NCBI GenBank assembly: GCA_001770775.1
Contig: MESA01000033.1
Coordinates: 331,927 to 395,926, forward strand
Origin: Burkholderiales bacterium RIFCSPHIGHO2_12_FULL_63_20
Lineage (GTDB): Bacteria; Pseudomonadota; Gammaproteobacteria; Burkholderiales; Burkholderiaceae_C
Length of the DNA: 64,000 nt
Direction: 5' to 3'
Shown: piece by piece, positions 62,276 through 64,000 of the stretch
Layout: each line of letters begins with the position of its first letter
Numbering within the stretch: position 1 is the first letter of the stretch
Notes under the pieces: model-generated
What the model saw: the letters and a program-made list of their open reading frames with translations, nothing else
What the model was told of the DNA's origin: nothing
Databases searched by the model: none
Made by a program: the position numbers and the translations under genes

Positions 62276-64000
62276 ATGCGCGCGCAGGCCTTTGCTGGAT
62301 GGGTCGCATTATCCGGCTCTCTGCCTGATATCGAACGTCTCGATTTTTGGCGGCATTGGCTCAATTCGCACAACCACGATGCTGAATTAGTTTCAGTCAG
62401 TCACGGCTGGCTGCTGCATTGGAATACAACACCGGCACACAATTCTGGAGCCACTGTTAACGGCAATCTCGGAAAGGATGCGTCCGAAAGTGACATCCTG
62501 ACCGGGGACTGGTGTTGCGAAGCAGGCCCCGCTACTGGCGCACACCTGGCTGTTGCCTCCGCGCTCATGCCCGCCGGAGGCAGGCCCCCTAATTATCCTC
62601 AAATTGCAAATGGCTTTGCTTTCTGCCACTGGCAAGCAGAGGGTCGAATTCTGACGCTTGCCACTGATCATTTGGGATGTCGTCCAATTTATTTAATACG
62701 GCAAGACGACCAGATATTGTTTTCAACAGACTTGCCGCTACTACTCGAAGCGCCGGGAATAAGTTGCCGACTGAACATGCGGAGCATTGTGAATCGGCTG
62801 TTGGCGGCTGATGCTGGCCGCCCTGACGATACCCTCTTCAGTGAAGTACAGCGCATCTCAGCTGGGCACCTCTTGAGACTGACAGCGACAGAAACCTCAT
62901 GCGTGCCACTTCCTGATGCGTCCACGTCGGATTCCGGTCCTCGCCTAAGCGAATCAAAAGATGCATCCCAGACCCTGAGGGAATGCCTGATTGCCTCCGT
63001 GCACGGCAGCTTGGACGGCGCTGAGACACCGGCAGTTCATCTCAGCGGCGGGCTGGATTCCGCAGCTCTGGCCTGTATCGCAGCGCGAGCGTTGAGGCAG
63101 CAGGGCCGTACGCTGCTCGCGCTGTGCTCTGTTCTGCCTGATGGCGCCGAGCGAACCTCTCAAGAAACAGATGAACGCGAATACATTGCACATGTACTGG
63201 AACAAGAGCCGAACATCAAGCCTATCTGGGTCATTATGCCGGCCGACGAGCATCCTTTCGCAGCGTTACCGCAGTGGTTCTCGATCGGGGGGCAAGCGCC
63301 ATACAATACCGTGACCCATGCGCTCACTCGGCTCGGCGAGGCGGGCCGAGCCCATGGCGTAGATGTTGTGCTTAACGGATTTGGAGGCGATCTTTTCGCC
63401 TCAGCTAAGTTTTATGGCACGACTTTTTCGCTCTTTCAGCAACAGCGCTGGTTCTCAGCATTTGTCCAACTGCTCTCGGCGGTCGTAAAGAGTCCGCGAG
63501 CAATCGGTGCTGAATTACACCCGTTGTTTCGGCGACTAGTCATGCCTCAGGCTCCAAAAGGTCGCCCGAAGCTTTTAACCGAAGTAGCATGGCAGGGCTT
63601 CTTGGCTGAAACCAGCGCGCCATATCAGCATGCCGGTGCTGCGAGGCGGCGGCTTAATATTTTAAGCGAACAGCAGAGAATGGCCGAGATACTCAAGCCG
63701 GGCCACCTAGATTTACCCGTGAGCGGGATGTGCCATTTCATGTCCAGGGCCTACGGACAGACGTTGAGTCTGCCGCTACTGGATCCCCGCGTACTGAAGG
63801 TGGCCCTCCACGCCGATCCACGCGAATTTACACGGGACGGTCTCGACCGCAGCCTCTTTCGCCGCGCGATGATCGGAATACTGCCGGAAGCTAACCGCTT
63901 GCGACCCAACAAGGGCTCACCCTTTGACCCGGCCCTGATGTCCCATCTTGTTGCCAACCGCCCGACCCTCAGAGAGTGGGCTCTGGATGACACACGGCCC
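62276..64000 (+). CDS. Lasso peptide macrolactam synthetase (C), cluster 2, truncated by window edge
   Basis: An asparagine-synthetase-family protein open from the ATG at 62276 to the window end (575 residues visible). It starts MRAQAFAGWVALSG, with no Cys2, so it has lost the glutaminase nucleophile like other lasso cyclases. The N-terminal half (TLATDHLGCRPIYLIRQDDQILFSTDLP) is the degenerate glutaminase-like domain. The PP-loop PAVHLSGGLDSAALACIAA is near residue 256. LNGFGGDLFASAKFYG and NRLRPNKGSPFDPALM are later conserved phrases. It follows B1 by 2 bases. B2 and an exporter would be expected just to the right. Confidence 0.9.
   Translation, partial: MRAQAFAGWVALSGSLPDIERLDFWRHWLNSHNHDAELVSVSHGWLLHWNTTPAHNSGATVNGNLGKDASESDILTGDWCCEAGPATGAHLAVASALMPAGGRPPNYPQIANGFAFCHWQAEGRILTLATDHLGCRPIYLIRQDDQILFSTDLPLLLEAPGISCRLNMRSIVNRLLAADAGRPDDTLFSEVQRISAGHLLRLTATETSCVPLPDASTSDSGPRLSESKDASQTLRECLIASVHGSLDGAETPAVHLSGGLDSAALACIAARALRQQGRTLLALCSVLPDGAERTSQETDEREYIAHVLEQEPNIKPIWVIMPADEHPFAALPQWFSIGGQAPYNTVTHALTRLGEAGRAHGVDVVLNGFGGDLFASAKFYGTTFSLFQQQRWFSAFVQLLSAVVKSPRAIGAELHPLFRRLVMPQAPKGRPKLLTEVAWQGFLAETSAPYQHAGAARRRLNILSEQQRMAEILKPGHLDLPVSGMCHFMSRAYGQTLSLPLLDPRVLKVALHADPREFTRDGLDRSLFRRAMIGILPEANRLRPNKGSPFDPALMSHLVANRPTLREWALDDTRP

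Noticed and set aside
1-64000. tRNA, rRNA, CRISPR arrays, prophage genes and complete insertion sequences
   Set aside because: None was recognised by eye. Short RNA genes could be missed without a covariance search.

Overview
The window is high-GC DNA from a beta-proteobacterium, most likely Burkholderiales (Comamonadaceae or Sphaerotilaceae-like). The best evidence is the conserved run pilB-pilC-pilD-coaE-zapD-yacG at 24.6-30.2 kb, typical of that order. All functional calls come from reading translated sequence and recalling protein families; no database search was run.

Layout. 0-7.6 kb: the end of a YkgJ-type cysteine-cluster protein, a DUF2242-type lipoprotein, an MFS transporter, and a coupled DUF2760-Hsp70-Hsp70 operon. 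7.6-24.5 kb: a large surface-glycan block. It has about a dozen glycosyltransferases of several fold families, a UDP-glucuronate decarboxylase, a methyltransferase, a DUF4254 protein, heptosyltransferase I (waaC) and the lipid A flippase msbA, so it looks like LPS core or a related glycan. 24.6-30.2 kb: type IV pilus assembly and housekeeping genes. 30.3-50.5 kb: a Wzx/Wzy-type exopolysaccharide or capsule locus. It holds an initiating WecA-like transferase, Wza, Wzb and Wzc, a TviB/TviC nucleotide-sugar pair, a flippase, acyltransferases, GT4 enzymes, a HAD/UbiA-like pair, a glutamine amidotransferase of the AsnB family, an EpsG-type polymerase and a YdcF protein.

50.5-58.2 kb: a complete lasso-peptide cluster of the paeninodin type, fused by a start/stop overlap to the end of the polysaccharide operon. 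Order: macrolactam synthetase (C), a short precursor gene (A, 52409-52579), HPr-kinase-like kinase (K), sulfotransferase, PqqD-like recognition protein (B1), transglutaminase-like leader peptidase (B2), ABC exporter (D), nucleotidyltransferase (N). A two-way hairpin terminator follows.

58.3-64.0 kb: a second, different lasso system. A JmjC oxygenase and a NodU/TobZ-type carbamoyltransferase lie on the minus strand. After a degraded IS5-like remnant come a second precursor gene (61799-61957), B1 and a cyclase cut by the window edge. B2 and an exporter would be expected to the right. Both precursors show a leader Thr at -2 and one Asp at a ring-forming distance: predicted 8-residue ring in the first, 9-residue ring in the second. 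The JmjC plus carbamoyltransferase pair suggests a lasso peptide that is hydroxylated and then O-carbamoylated, a tailoring combination I do not recognise from described lasso peptides.
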